DNA of 64,000 nt, taken from Tepidiforma thermophila (GTDB lineage: Bacteria; Chloroflexota; Dehalococcoidia; Tepidiformales; Tepidiformaceae). This document shows positions 25,813 to 34,880 of this stretch, in pieces. Positions within the stretch are counted from its first letter, which is position 1. Each line of letters starts with the position of its first letter. The position numbers were made by a program, and so were the translations under genes. The stretch is from the NCBI RefSeq assembly GCF_002563855.1, contig NZ_PDJQ01000001.1, positions 186,001-250,000 of the forward strand. The letters are read 5' to 3'. The notes beneath the pieces are model-generated. The model saw nothing but the letters and a program-made list of their open reading frames with translations. It had not been told where the DNA came from and made no database searches.

Positions 25813-27216
25813 ATGACGGAGCGCTGGATGCCGGCATGGGAGATCGCGGAGCGGGTGCGCGCAGGGGAGCTGCGGGCGCGCGAGGTGACGGAGCGGGCGC
25901 TGGGGCGGATCGCCGAGCTCAACCCGGCGTTGAACGCCTTCATCCAGGTCGACGCGGAGGGTGCGCTGCGGCAGGCGGCGGCGATCGATGCGCGGGTCGC
26001 GGCCGGCGAGGACCCGGGGCCGCTGGCGGGGGTCCCGCTGGGGGTGAAGGACCTGGAGCCGGCGAAGGGGCTGCTGTTCACGCTCGGCTCGCGGGCGTTC
26101 GCGGGGCAGGTCGCGGAGGAGGATTCGGTGCAGGTGGCCCGGCTGCGGGCTGCCGGGGCGGTGATCATCGGCAAGACGAACACGCCGGAGTTCGGCTACA
26201 AGGGATTCACGGAGAACCGGCTCTGGGGGCCGACGCGGAACCCGTGGAACCCGGCGAAGACGCCGGGGGGTTCGAGCGGGGGTTCGAGCGCGGCGGTGGC
26301 CGCGGGGATGGTGCCGCTGGCGACGGCCGGCGACGGGGGCGGGTCGATCCGCATCCCGGCGGCGATGACGGGGTGCTACGGGATCAAGCCGACGGCGCAC
26401 CGGATTCCGCGGGCGGGCGAGCATGCGCCGACGTGGGGGTACTTTTCGACGCTGGGCCCGATGGCGCGGACGGTGCGGGATGCGGCGCGGTACCTCGACG
26501 TTGCGTCGGGGCCGCACCCGGACGACCCGGAGGTGCTGGACGGGCCGACGGGGTTCGAGGCGGCCGTGCTCGGGCCCGCGCCCCGGCTGCGGCGGGTGGC
26601 GTGGAGCGCGGACCTCGGCTACGCGGCGGTCGACCCGGAGGTGGCGCGGGTGGCCCGGGCGGCGGCGGAACGGCTGGCGGCCGCCGTCGGGGCGGAGCTG
26701 GAGGAGGCGCACCCCGGGTTCGGCGACACGATGGAGGCGTGGATGACGATCGCGGCGGCAGGGGATACGCGCCTCGTGGACGACATGACGGAGGAGCAGC
26801 GGGCGAAGCTGGAGCCGGGGTTCCTGCGGTTTGCGGAGGTGGGCCGGAAGTACACGGCGGTGGATGTGGCGCGGGCGCTGGAGGAGCGGCACCAGGTGAA
26901 CCGGAAGATGACGCGGTTTTTCGAACGGTACGACCTGCTGCTGACGCCGACGACGGCAGCGACGGCGTTCGCGGCGGAGGGGCCGCCGCCATCGGAGATC
27001 GGGGGGAAGCAGGTGGGGCCGGCGGGATTCATCCCGTTCACGTATCCGTTCAACTTTCTCGGGCTGCCGGCGGCCTCGCTACCGGCGGGGCTGGCGCCCG
27101 ACGGGCTGCCGGTAGGGCTGCAGGCCGTAGCGCCGCGCTTCGCTGACGCGCTCCTGCTGCGGGTGAGCGCGGCGTACGAGCTGGCGAGCCCGTGGCGGTA
27201 CCCGGGCCAGGATTGA
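25813..27216 (+). CDS. Amidase-signature family hydrolase
   Basis: 467 residues. The Ser-cisSer-Lys triad motifs are present: Lys in [10 protein letters not shown] (near 77), then [21 protein letters not shown] with the cis-Ser, and the nucleophile Ser in [11 protein letters not shown] (near 178). The usual GTDGGGS is AGDGGGS. It hydrolyses a carboxamide; aryl or acyl amides, or a non-GatA role, are equally possible. No gatB or gatC is nearby, so GatA function is unlikely. Start at 25813 behind AAGGAGGGA. Confidence 0.9.
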   Translation: MTERWMPAWEIAERVRAGELRAREVTERALGRIAELNPALNAFIQVDAEGALRQAAAIDARVAAGEDPGPLAGVPLGVKDLEPAKGLLFTLGSRAFAGQVAEEDSVQVARLRAAGAVIIGKTNTPEFGYKGFTENRLWGPTRNPWNPAKTPGGSSGGSSAAVAAGMVPLATAGDGGGSIRIPAAMTGCYGIKPTAHRIPRAGEHAPTWGYFSTLGPMARTVRDAARYLDVASGPHPDDPEVLDGPTGFEAAVLGPAPRLRRVAWSADLGYAAVDPEVARVARAAAERLAAAVGAELEEAHPGFGDTMEAWMTIAAAGDTRLVDDMTEEQRAKLEPGFLRFAEVGRKYTAVDVARALEERHQVNRKMTRFFERYDLLLTPTTAATAFAAEGPPPSEIGGKQVGPAGFIPFTYPFNFLGLPAASLPAGLAPDGLPVGLQAVAPRFADALLLRVSAAYELASPWRYPGQD

Positions 27217-27245
27217 CGGAAGCGCGCGGTCAAACGGCCCGAAAA

Positions 27246-27266
27246 GGCGGGCTCGTTCGGCCCGCC
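27246..27266 (+). terminator. Hairpin after the amidase gene
   Basis: GGCGGGC (27246-27252) and GCCCGCC (27260-27266) form a 7 bp stem without a T-run, 30 bases past the stop. Confidence 0.35.
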
Positions 27267-27324
27267 ATCCGTTCAACTGAAGCTGGCATGCTGGGCCGGA
27301 AGAACCACGGGAGGTGAACCGACG

Positions 27325-28074
27325 ATGGGACGACTCGACGGCAAGGTGGCGATTGTGACGGGCGCGGGCTCCGGCATTGGTAAGGCTGCGGCGAAGCTGT
27401 TCGCGGCCGAGGGGGCGAAGGTAGTGTGCGCGGACGTGACGGGCGCGGAGGCTGCGACGGCGACGGAGATTGGACCGGCGCAGGCCGCGGCGATGACGGT
27501 CGACGTCTCGAAGGCGGCCGACGTCAGGGAGATGATGGAGCGGACGAAGGCGCTCTACGGGCGGCTGGACGTGCTGTTCAACAACGCCGGCATCGAAGGA
27601 ACGCCGGCGCCGACGCCGGACTACGAGGAAGAAGAGTTCCACCGGGTGATGCATGTCAATGCGTTCGGTGTGTTCCTGGGGATGAAGTACGGGATCCCGC
27701 TGATGCTGGAGACCGGGGGCGGGTCGATCATCAACACGGCGTCGGTCGCGGGGCTGGTGGGGTTCCCGGGCCTGGTCGCGTACACGGCATCGAAAGGCGC
27801 GGTCATCCAGATGACGAAGACGGCGGCCCTGGAGTTCGCGGCACAGGGGATCCGGGTGAACGCGATCTGCCCGGGGGTGATCCGGACGCCGATGGTCGAA
27901 CGGTTCACTGCAGGGCAGCCGGACGCTGAGGCGCAGCTGACGATGGCCGAGCCGGTGGGGCGCATGGGGACGCCGGAGGAGGTGGCCGCGCTGGCGCTCT
28001 TCCTTGCGAGCGACGAGTCATCGTTTGTGACGGGCGCTGCGCTGCCGGTGGACGGCGGGTTCGTGGCGCGGTAG
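27325..28074 (+). CDS. Short-chain dehydrogenase/reductase
   Basis: 249 residues, classical SDR. It has the cofactor loop TGAGSGIG (12-19), NNAG, the catalytic Ser in INTASVAG, YTASK with Tyr and Lys, and PGVIRTPM. Asp in CADVTG after the second strand favours NAD(H). Substrate unknown (alcohol, 3-hydroxyacyl or sterol-like). Ribosome-binding site GGGAGGTGA. Confidence 0.93.
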   Translation: MGRLDGKVAIVTGAGSGIGKAAAKLFAAEGAKVVCADVTGAEAATATEIGPAQAAAMTVDVSKAADVREMMERTKALYGRLDVLFNNAGIEGTPAPTPDYEEEEFHRVMHVNAFGVFLGMKYGIPLMLETGGGSIINTASVAGLVGFPGLVAYTASKGAVIQMTKTAALEFAAQGIRVNAICPGVIRTPMVERFTAGQPDAEAQLTMAEPVGRMGTPEEVAALALFLASDESSFVTGAALPVDGGFVAR

Positions 28075-28120
28075 GCGGACCAGGAGCTGCGGGAGGCGCG
28101 CTGGCCCGGCGCCGGGGGCT

Positions 28121-28147
28121 TTAGCACTCGTTTTGGTACACTGCTAA
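28121..28147 (+). promoter_or_regulatory. CIRCE-like HrcA operator before dnaJ
   Basis: TTAGCACTC (28121-28129) is the perfect left arm. Nine bases later CACTGCTAA (28139-28147) matches 7 of 9 of the right arm GAGTGCTAA. It overlaps the -10 box TACACT (28137-28142), so bound HrcA would block transcription. hrcA itself is not in the window. Confidence 0.75.
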
Positions 28148-28150
28148 CTG

Positions 28151-29284
28151 ATGGCGACGGGTCAGCGCGACTACTACGAGGTCCTCGGCGTGCCGCGGAC
28201 CGCGAACCAGGCCGAGATCAAGCGGGCGTTCCGGAAGCTGGCGATGGAGTACCACCCGGACCGGAACCCTTCGCCGGATGCTGCCGAGAAGTTCAAGGAG
28301 ATTAACCGGGCATACGAGGTGCTCGGCGACGAGCAGAAGCGGGCGATGTACGACCGGTTCGGGCACGCCGGGGTGGAAGGCACGGGCGCCGGAGCGGCCG
28401 GGTTCGACGGGTTCGCGCACTTCGAGGGCTTCGGGGACATCTTCGATGCGTTCTTCGGCGGGGCGGCGCGGCGGGGGCGGCGGCGCGGCCCGCAGCGCGG
28501 GAGCGACCTGCGGTACAACCTGCGGCTCACCTTCGAGGAGGCGGTCTTCGGCTGCGAGAAGGAGATCGAGTACCAGCGGCTGGAGCGGTGCAGCGTCTGC
28601 GGGGGCAGCGGTTCGGAGCCGGGGAGCATGCCGGCGGTCTGCCCGGAGTGCAACGGGATGGGGGAGATCCGGCGGGCGCAGCAGAGCTTCTTCGGGCAGT
28701 TCGTGAACGTGATGACCTGTCCGCGGTGCCAGGGCGAGGGCCGGGTGATTACCAGCCCGTGCGCGGCCTGCCGCGGGAGCGGGCGGGTGCGGGAGACGCG
28801 GCGGATTGTGGTAAAGGTGCCGGCGGGCGTCGACGACGGGGCGCAGATCCGGCTCTCGGGCGAGGGGGAGGCCGGGCCGCGGGGCGGCGAGCCGGGCAAC
28901 CTGTACGTGGTGCTGAGCGTGGCGCCGCACGAGCGGTTCCACCGGGTGGAGGACCATATCGTGCTGGAGCTGCCGGTGAACATCGCCCAGGCGGCGCTCG
29001 GCGCGGCGGTGACCATCCCGACGCTGGACGGGGAGATGGAGCTGGAGATCCCGGCGGGGACGCAGAGCGGCGAGGAGTTCGTCATCCGCGGGAAAGGTGT
29101 GCCGCACCTCCGGGGGACGGGCCGGGGCGACATGATTGTCCGGGTGACGGTGGTGGTGCCGGAGGAGCTGACCGACCAGCAGCGGAAGCTGCTGGAGCAG
29201 CTCGCGGAGACGATGGGCACGCCGACGCTGCCGAAGCGGCACAAAGGGTTCTTCGAGCGGCTGCGCGATGCGATGGCGGGCTGA
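28151..29284 (+). CDS. dnaJ: Chaperone DnaJ
   Basis: 377 residues with all domains. The J domain has HPD at 35-37, and a short Gly/Phe region follows ([21 protein letters not shown]). Four zinc-centre repeats follow: [24 protein letters not shown] and CAACRGSG. The two client-binding beta domains end at about 345. It stimulates DnaK ATPase and delivers unfolded proteins. ATG 28151 is eight bases after the -10 box, inside a CIRCE-like operator, so heat-shock control by HrcA is expected. No dnaK or grpE is adjacent. prmA follows 3 bases later. Confidence 0.97.
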   Translation: MATGQRDYYEVLGVPRTANQAEIKRAFRKLAMEYHPDRNPSPDAAEKFKEINRAYEVLGDEQKRAMYDRFGHAGVEGTGAGAAGFDGFAHFEGFGDIFDAFFGGAARRGRRRGPQRGSDLRYNLRLTFEEAVFGCEKEIEYQRLERCSVCGGSGSEPGSMPAVCPECNGMGEIRRAQQSFFGQFVNVMTCPRCQGEGRVITSPCAACRGSGRVRETRRIVVKVPAGVDDGAQIRLSGEGEAGPRGGEPGNLYVVLSVAPHERFHRVEDHIVLELPVNIAQAALGAAVTIPTLDGEMELEIPAGTQSGEEFVIRGKGVPHLRGTGRGDMIVRVTVVVPEELTDQQRKLLEQLAETMGTPTLPKRHKGFFERLRDAMAG

Positions 29285-29287
29285 GCG

Positions 29288-30187
29288 GTGACGCATCTCT
29301 GGTTCGAGATCACGGCGAAGACGCCACCGGCGCTGGCGGAGGCGGTGGCGGATATCGTGCGCGGCGTTGCCCCGGGCGGCGTCAGCATCGAGGAGCCGGT
29401 GGAGATCCTGGGGCCGGAGCAGGGGTTCCGGGTGCGCGGCGGCGAGCCGGTGCTCATCCGGTGCTACCTGCCGTCGTCGGAGCTGGGGGCGATGCTGGTG
29501 GAGGAGCTGCGGCGGGCGATGGAGGCGTTCCCGGCGGTGGAGCTGAGCGCGCGGCCGATCTACGAACAGGACTGGGCGGTCTCGTGGCGGGAGTTCTTCG
29601 GGGTGGTGGAAACGGGCGGCCGGGTGGTGGTGGTGCCCTCGTGGGTGGAGCACGAACCGGCGCCGGGGCAGCTCGTGATCCGGCTCGACCCGGGACAGGC
29701 GTTCGGCACGGGGCACCATGAGACGACGCGGCTCTGCCTGGGGTTCCTCGACGGGCTGGTTGCGCCCGGGACGCGGGTGCTCGACGTGGGGACCGGCTCG
29801 GGGATCCTGGCGATTGCGGCGGTGCTGCTCGGGGCCGCGCAGGTGGACGCGATTGACATCGATCCCGTGGCCGCCGAGGTGGCGGAGCAGAACTGCGCGG
29901 CCAATGGTGTGGCGGGGCAGGTGCGCGTGCGCGCCGGGCGGCTGGCGCCCGGCGACATCGGCGAGCCGTACGACCTGGTGGTTTCGAACATCAGCCCCGA
30001 CGCGAACATCGGGCTGGTGCCTGTGTTCGAGCGGGCGGTGCGCCCGGGTGGCGACCTGCTCCTCTCGGGGGTGCTGGAGCAGGACGTCGAGCGGGTGACG
30101 GGGGCGTGCGCGGCAGCCGGGTTCGTCCACCGGGAGACGCGGCTGGAGCGGGACTGGGCGGCCATCCACTTCCGGCGGGAGGGCTGA
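29288..30187 (+). CDS. prmA: Ribosomal protein L11 methyltransferase
   Basis: 299 residues. It trimethylates L11 with SAM. The N-terminal substrate domain ends at about 95 with EQDWAVSWREFF. The methyltransferase core has LDPGQAFGTGHHETT, VLDVGTGSGILAIAAVLLGA, the acidic AIDIDPVA and the catalytic NIS variant VVSNISPDANI (normally NILA). Start GTG at 29288, 3 bases after dnaJ, as in many dnaJ-prmA operons. Confidence 0.94.
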   Translation: MTHLWFEITAKTPPALAEAVADIVRGVAPGGVSIEEPVEILGPEQGFRVRGGEPVLIRCYLPSSELGAMLVEELRRAMEAFPAVELSARPIYEQDWAVSWREFFGVVETGGRVVVVPSWVEHEPAPGQLVIRLDPGQAFGTGHHETTRLCLGFLDGLVAPGTRVLDVGTGSGILAIAAVLLGAAQVDAIDIDPVAAEVAEQNCAANGVAGQVRVRAGRLAPGDIGEPYDLVVSNISPDANIGLVPVFERAVRPGGDLLLSGVLEQDVERVTGACAAAGFVHRETRLERDWAAIHFRREG

Positions 30188-30331
30188 GCGGGGTGGACAG
30201 CGGCGCGCCGGGGGCGCAGGATCGCGGCGCAATGACGGAGGCCAGCGGCCAGGCCATGCGGGGGCCGGGGCGATGAGCGCGGACGGCGGGTCGCCGGGGC
30301 GCGGCTGCGGGCGCTGCTCGAGCGGGGGCTG

Positions 30332-31096
30332 GTGCTGGCGCCGTTTGTGTTCGATGGGGTGCAGGCGCGGCTGGCCGAGGCCGCGGGGTTCGACGCGGTG
30401 TACATGAGCGGGTTCGGGACGGCGGCATCGTGGGGGCTGCCGGACCGGGGGCTGATCGGGCTGGGAGAGATGGCGGCAAACGCGGCGCGGGTGGCGGGTG
30501 CGGTGCGGGTCCCGGTCATTGCGGATGCGGACACGGGCTACGGGAACGAGGCGAACGTGGCGCGGACGGTGGAGCTGTACGAGCGGGCCGGCGTGGCGGC
30601 GCTGCACATCGAGGACCAGGAGTGGCCGAAGCGGTGCGGGTTCCTCGAAGGGAAGCGGGTCATCCCGGCGGAGGAGATGGAGCTGAAGGTGCGGGCGGCG
30701 GTCCGGGCGCGGCGCGACCCGGCGACGGTGATTATCGCGCGGACGGATGCGCTGGCGCCGCTGGGGCGGGAGGCGGCGGCGGAGCGGGCGCGGCGGTACT
30801 TCGCCGCCGGTGCGGACCTCGTGTTCCTCGACGGGCTGAAGGACCGGGAGACGATCGCGTGGGCGGCGGAGGAGCTGCGGGGGATCCCGCTGGTGCTGAA
30901 CACGTGGCTCCTGGCACCAGAGGAGGCAGAGGCGCTGGGCTTCCGGCTCTACCTGCAGCTGGGGGTAATGCTGCGGCACTTCGCGGACTTCCGGGCGGCG
31001 CTGGCGGAGCTGCGGGCGACGGGTCAGGTGCGGCTCGGTGAGGACGCCGGGGTGGAGTGGATCACGGAGCTGCTGGATCGGGGTCGGGAGGAATGA
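30332..31096 (+). CDS. Isocitrate lyase/PEP mutase family protein, 5' end disrupted or misread
   Basis: 254 residues from GTG 30332. The core is complete: VYMSGFGTAASWGLPD, ADADTGYGNE (metal site), IEDQEWPKRCGFLEGKRV with the KKCG-type loop as PKRCG, and ARTDAL. The reaction could be methylisocitrate/isocitrate cleavage, carboxyphosphonoenolpyruvate-type or oxaloacetate hydrolysis. The family's first helix and strand (ARLRALLERGLVLAPFVFD) lie in the same frame upstream of 30332 with no usable start codon. A good ATG at 30273 (MSADGGSP) is one base out of frame. This suggests a one-base deletion, a sequencing error, or an unusual start. A 27-codon ORF 30193-30276 ends on that ATG as ATGA. Confidence 0.75.
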   Translation: MLAPFVFDGVQARLAEAAGFDAVYMSGFGTAASWGLPDRGLIGLGEMAANAARVAGAVRVPVIADADTGYGNEANVARTVELYERAGVAALHIEDQEWPKRCGFLEGKRVIPAEEMELKVRAAVRARRDPATVIIARTDALAPLGREAAAERARRYFAAGADLVFLDGLKDRETIAWAAEELRGIPLVLNTWLLAPEEAEALGFRLYLQLGVMLRHFADFRAALAELRATGQVRLGEDAGVEWITELLDRGREE

Positions 31097-31185
31097 CGGG
31101 CGCGGATAGGTGGGTTTCCGTTCGTCTACCGTTTAGGGGTGGAACCTGATACGTTCGCGGTACCCCCGCTGGGGCACGACGGCCT

Positions 31186-32097
31186 ATGGGTGAACTCGGG
31201 AGCCTGTTGACTCGCGCCCGGGAGGCGCGCGGGTTGACGCTCGAAGACGCTGAACGCGATACGCGCATTTCGCGCCGGTACCTCGCGGCGCTCGAGGCGG
31301 AGCAGTTCGAGATCATTCCTGCTCCGGTGTATGCGCGCGGGTTCTTGCGGTCGTACTCGCAGTACCTGGGGCTGGACCCGCAGGAGATGCTGGCGATGTT
31401 CCCGCGGGAGGACGAGGACCCGTACGGGCGGGAGCAGGAGCCGGCGCGGCCGAGCATGGACCGGCCGGTGAGCCCGGTATCGGCATCGCGGCCGGCGTGG
31501 AGGTCACGGCCGACGGCTCCGGCGGGGCGGCCGGCGGCGGGACGGGGTGCACCGGAAGCCGAGGATGAGGGACCGGTCATCGGGAGGGGCGCACCTCCGC
31601 GCCGCCCTGCGCCGCTCCCGGCGCAGCCGGGCGCCAGCCGGGAGCCGATCATCGGCGTAGACATCGGGGTGCCGGCGCCGGCACGGCGGATTAACCCGGA
31701 CCCGGCAGCGCAGACGCGCTCCGCCGTGCTTGCAATTGTGGCGATTGCGGCGATCCTCGGGGTCGTGTTTGTGGCGTACCTGCTGGCGAGCCTGGCAGGG
31801 GATGACGGGAGCGCACCGCCGGGGTCGCTCGGTTCGACGCCGACGGCCACGCCGGCTACCGGCACGACGCCCACGGGGCCGAGCGGGCTGCCGGTGACGC
31901 CGGGGCTGGTGCCTGATGTGCGCGGGGTGCCGGAGGCGACGGCGATAGCGGCGATTCGCGAGGCGGGGTACGAACCGCTGATTCAGCGAGTGAAGAGCAA
32001 CCAGCCGGCGGGGACGGTCATCGACCAGTCGCCGGCGCCGGAGGTGGAGATGGCTGCGGGGTCGCGGGTGCAGATTGTCGTGAGCGAGGGGCCGTGA
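31186..32097 (+). CDS. RodZ-like helix-turn-helix, single-pass membrane protein with PASTA domain
   Basis: 303 residues. The N-terminal HTH_25 domain (LLTRAREARGLTLEDAERDT, then FLRSYSQYLGLDP) matches RodZ. A Pro/Ala/Arg-rich linker runs about 85-175. One membrane helix is at about 183-205 (SAVLAIVAIAAILGVVFVAY). An outside Pro/Thr/Gly-rich stalk leads to a single PASTA repeat (VPDVRGVPEATAIAAIREAG to IVVSEGP). PASTA modules sense peptidoglycan; RodZ organises the cell-shape machinery. The combination suggests a cell-envelope scaffold. Its stop overlaps the rimO start (GTGATG). Confidence 0.85.
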   Translation: MGELGSLLTRAREARGLTLEDAERDTRISRRYLAALEAEQFEIIPAPVYARGFLRSYSQYLGLDPQEMLAMFPREDEDPYGREQEPARPSMDRPVSPVSASRPAWRSRPTAPAGRPAAGRGAPEAEDEGPVIGRGAPPRRPAPLPAQPGASREPIIGVDIGVPAPARRINPDPAAQTRSAVLAIVAIAAILGVVFVAYLLASLAGDDGSAPPGSLGSTPTATPATGTTPTGPSGLPVTPGLVPDVRGVPEATAIAAIREAGYEPLIQRVKSNQPAGTVIDQSPAPEVEMAAGSRVQIVVSEGP

Positions 32098-33443
32098 TGG
32101 CCGTGCCGAGGCGGTACCACCTGGTGACGCTGGGCTGCCCGAAGAACGATGTGGACAGCGCGCACCTGGCGCGGCTGCTGGAGGGCGGTGAGCTCGTGCC
32201 GGTGGCGGACCCGGGCGAGGCAGACGCCATCATCGTGAATACGTGCGGGTTCATCGAGCAGAGCCAGGCGCAGTCGATGGCGGCGGTGCGGGAGCTGGCG
32301 GCGGCGAAGCGCGAGGGGCAGGTGCTGATCGTGGCGGGGTGCATGACCCAGCTGTACGGCCGGCAGGTGAGGGAGGAGACGCCGGGGATCGACCATGTGT
32401 TCGGGGTGGGGCAGTGGCACGAGGTGGCGCGGCTGCTGCAGGTGGATGTGGACGCGATCTACGACATCCCCGAGAGCAACGTGCGGGTGGAAGGGCCGAG
32501 CGCGTACCTGAAAATTTCGGACGGGTGCGATGCGCCGTGCACCTTCTGTGTTATCCCGAAGATCAAGGGCGGGCTGCGGTCAGCGCCGGCGGGGCTGCTG
32601 GTAAGGGAAGCGCGACGGCTGGTGGAGGCTGGGGCGAAGGAGCTGGTGCTGGTGGGGCAGGACACGACGGCGTGGGGCGAGGACCTCGGGATGCCGGTCG
32701 GGAGCGGGCTGCCGGGGCTTTTGCGGATGCTGAGCGAGGCTGCGGGGCCGGAGACGTGGCTGCGGCTGATGTATGCCTACCCGAGCCGGGTGACGCCGGA
32801 GCTGATCGGGACGATGGCGGAGCTGCCGAATGTGGTGCACTACCTCGATGTGCCGCTCCAGCACGGGAGCGAGGCGGTGCTGCGGCGGATGAAGCGGCCG
32901 CACAACCTCGAGCGGGTGTACCGGTTCATCGAGGAGCTGCGGCGGGCGATGCCGGACATTGTGCTGCGGACGTCGTTCATCGCGGGGTTCCCGGGGGAGA
33001 CGGAGGCGGAGTTCGAGGAGCTGCTGGCGTTCGCCCGGGCGGTGGAGTTCGACCACGCGGGGTGCTTCACCTATTCGCGGCAGCAGTGGACGGGGGCCTA
33101 CGAGATGGAAGGGCAGGTCCCGGACGAGGTGAAGGCGGAGCGGCGGGCGCGGTTCATGGAGCAGCAGCAGGCGATCTCGGCGCGGCGGGCGGCCCGGTTC
33201 ATCGGGCGGACGCTGGAGATGCTGGTGGAGGGCGAAGGCGAGGACGAAGACGGGCTGCCGGTGGTGGCCGGGCGGACGTACCGGGAGGCGCCGGAGGTGG
33301 ACGGGCTGGTGTTCGCGCGGGGGCGGGCGCGGCCGGGGGAGCGGGTGCGGGTGGCGATCGAGGATGCCTCGGAGTACGACCTCTTCGGGCGGGTGGTGCG
33401 CGAGCGGCCGGGGCGCGGCCGGGTGCGGGCAATCTCCCCGTAA
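32094..33443 (+). CDS. rimO: RimO, ribosomal protein S12 methylthiotransferase
   Basis: 449 residues. It adds a methylthio group to Asp of S12. The N-terminal UPF0004 domain has the cluster cysteines in TLGCPKND, NTCGFIEQS and AGCMTQ. The radical-SAM CxxxCxxC is CDAPCTFC near residues 143-150, followed by IPKIKGGLRS. FIAGFPGETEAEF and a C-terminal TRAM domain (about 380-445) complete it. SGCD is replaced by DGCD. Start GTG 32094 or ATG 32097 inside the rodZ-like gene's stop. Confidence 0.94.
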   Translation: MMAVPRRYHLVTLGCPKNDVDSAHLARLLEGGELVPVADPGEADAIIVNTCGFIEQSQAQSMAAVRELAAAKREGQVLIVAGCMTQLYGRQVREETPGIDHVFGVGQWHEVARLLQVDVDAIYDIPESNVRVEGPSAYLKISDGCDAPCTFCVIPKIKGGLRSAPAGLLVREARRLVEAGAKELVLVGQDTTAWGEDLGMPVGSGLPGLLRMLSEAAGPETWLRLMYAYPSRVTPELIGTMAELPNVVHYLDVPLQHGSEAVLRRMKRPHNLERVYRFIEELRRAMPDIVLRTSFIAGFPGETEAEFEELLAFARAVEFDHAGCFTYSRQQWTGAYEMEGQVPDEVKAERRARFMEQQQAISARRAARFIGRTLEMLVEGEGEDEDGLPVVAGRTYREAPEVDGLVFARGRARPGERVRVAIEDASEYDLFGRVVRERPGRGRVRAISP

Positions 33444-33497
33444 CACGTGCGGGGTACACTTTGGCGGGCGCGTCCTGCGCGCCGGGAGGGTGTGCTG

Positions 33498-34820
33498 ATG
33501 AACGAATCTGCCGAGTATGTCCTCTCCGCTTGCCGCGAGCACGATGTGAAGTTCATCCGGCTCTGGTTCACGGACATCGTGGGGACGCTGAAGAGCTTTG
33601 CGATTACGGTGGAGGAGCTGGAGAAGGCGCTCGAGGAGGGGATGGGGTTCGACGGGAGCAGCATCGAAGGGTTTGCCCGCATCGATGAGTCGGACATGGT
33701 GGCGCGGCCGGACCCTTCGACCTTCCAGCTGGTGCCATGGCGGCCGAAAGAGGCGAGCGTGGCGCGGATGTTCTGCGATATCACCTACCCGGGCGGCGAG
33801 CCGTTCGAGGGGGACCCGCGCTACGTGCTAAAGCGGCAGCTGAAGCGGGCGGCGGACCTCGGGTACACGTTCTACGTGAGCCCGGAGATGGAGTACTTCT
33901 ACTTCAAGTCGGAGACGGAGCCGGTGCCGCTGGACCGGGGCGGGTACTTCGACCAGATGAGCGATGCAGGGAGCGACCTGCGGCGGGAGACGGTGCTGAC
34001 GCTGGAGGCGATGGGGATCGAGGTGGAGTACAGCCACCACGAGGTGGCGCCGAGCCAGCACGAGATCACGCTGCGGTACACGGACGCGCTCACGATGGCG
34101 GATGCGGCGATGACGTACCGGCTGGTGGTGAAGGAGATTGCGGCGGCGAACGGGGTGTACGCGACGTTCATGCCGAAACCGATCGAGGGCGTGAACGGGA
34201 GCGGGATGCACGTGCACCAGTCGCTCTTCAAGGGTGAGCGGAACGCCTTCTTCGATGAGAACGACCCCTACCACCTGAGCGCGGTGGCGAAGGGGTACAT
34301 TGCCGGGCTGCTCTACCACGCGCGGGCGATCACGCTGGTGACGAACCAGTGGGTGAACAGCTATAAGCGGCTGCTGCCGGGGTTCGAGGCGCCGGTGTAC
34401 CTGAGCTGGGCGCGGCGGAACCGGAGCGACCTGATCCGGATCCCGGAGTACAAGCCGGGGAAGGAGATCCACACGCGGATCGAGTACCGCTCGCCGGATG
34501 CGGCCTGCAACCCGTACCTGGCGTTCGCGGTGATGCTGGCGGCCGGGCTGGACGGGATCGAGAACGAGCGGCCGCTGCCGCCGCCGGTTGAAGAGAATGT
34601 GTTCGAGATGACGCCGGCGGAGCGCGCAGCGCGGGGCATTGAGATGCTGCCGGGGTCGCTGATTGAGGCGATCGAGGTGGCGGAGAAGTCGAGCTTCCTG
34701 CGCGAGGCGCTGGGCGACCACGTGTTCGAGAGCCTGATTGCGAACAAGCGGATCGAGTGGGAGCGGTACCGGCGGCACGTGACGGATTTCGAGCTGCGGG
34801 AGTACCTGCCGATCCTGTGA
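33498..34820 (+). CDS. glnA: Glutamine synthetase, type I
   Basis: 440 residues. It makes glutamine from glutamate, ammonia and ATP as a dodecamer. Motifs: GFDGSSIEGFARIDESDM near 50-67, VSPEMEYFYF (metal), GIEVEYSHHEVAPSQHEI, KPIEGVNGSGMHVHQSL (ATP), NSYKRLLPGFEAP and RIEYRSPDAACNPYLAFA. The length and lack of the 25-residue insertion mark the GSI-alpha class, normally not adenylylated. TACACT lies 30 bases and GGGAGGG 9 bases before the ATG. Confidence 0.96.
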   Translation: MNESAEYVLSACREHDVKFIRLWFTDIVGTLKSFAITVEELEKALEEGMGFDGSSIEGFARIDESDMVARPDPSTFQLVPWRPKEASVARMFCDITYPGGEPFEGDPRYVLKRQLKRAADLGYTFYVSPEMEYFYFKSETEPVPLDRGGYFDQMSDAGSDLRRETVLTLEAMGIEVEYSHHEVAPSQHEITLRYTDALTMADAAMTYRLVVKEIAAANGVYATFMPKPIEGVNGSGMHVHQSLFKGERNAFFDENDPYHLSAVAKGYIAGLLYHARAITLVTNQWVNSYKRLLPGFEAPVYLSWARRNRSDLIRIPEYKPGKEIHTRIEYRSPDAACNPYLAFAVMLAAGLDGIENERPLPPPVEENVFEMTPAERAARGIEMLPGSLIEAIEVAEKSSFLREALGDHVFESLIANKRIEWERYRRHVTDFELREYLPIL

Positions 34821-34836
34821 GTGCGCGGAAAAACTG

Positions 34837-34874
34837 CTCGCGCCGGTGATCGATTTCGCGTAGACTGGCGCGAG
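34837..34874 (+). other. Long-range inverted repeat CTCGCGCC / GGCGCGAG after glnA
   Basis: The 8 bp arms (34837-34844 and 34867-34874) enclose the TAGACT -10 box of the DinB gene. This could be a glnA transcript end or an operator; there is no T-run. Confidence 0.3.
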
Positions 34875-34880
34875 CGGGGG

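Noticed and set aside
25813-27216. Amidase as GatA of the tRNA-dependent amidotransferase
   Set aside because: No gatB or gatC is nearby and the segment [11 protein letters not shown] is typical of general amidases.
30193-30276. A 27-codon ORF ending as ATGA on the ATG at 30273
   Set aside because: Composition is low complexity and no ribosome-binding site is evident; it may be chance near a disputed gene start. Not listed as a gene.
28121-30979. A 952-codon minus-strand ORF across dnaJ, prmA and the PEP-mutase gene, and similar long ORFs (for example 33828-36539 and 1831-3378)
   Set aside because: They are the complement of clear + strand genes. They read as Arg/Pro/His-rich nonsense, and arise because stops are rare in GC-rich antisense frames.
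34837-34874. The inverted repeat after glnA as an intrinsic terminator
   Set aside because: The loop of 22 bases is long, no T-run follows, and it encloses the promoter of the next gene. Kept only as a low-confidence repeat.
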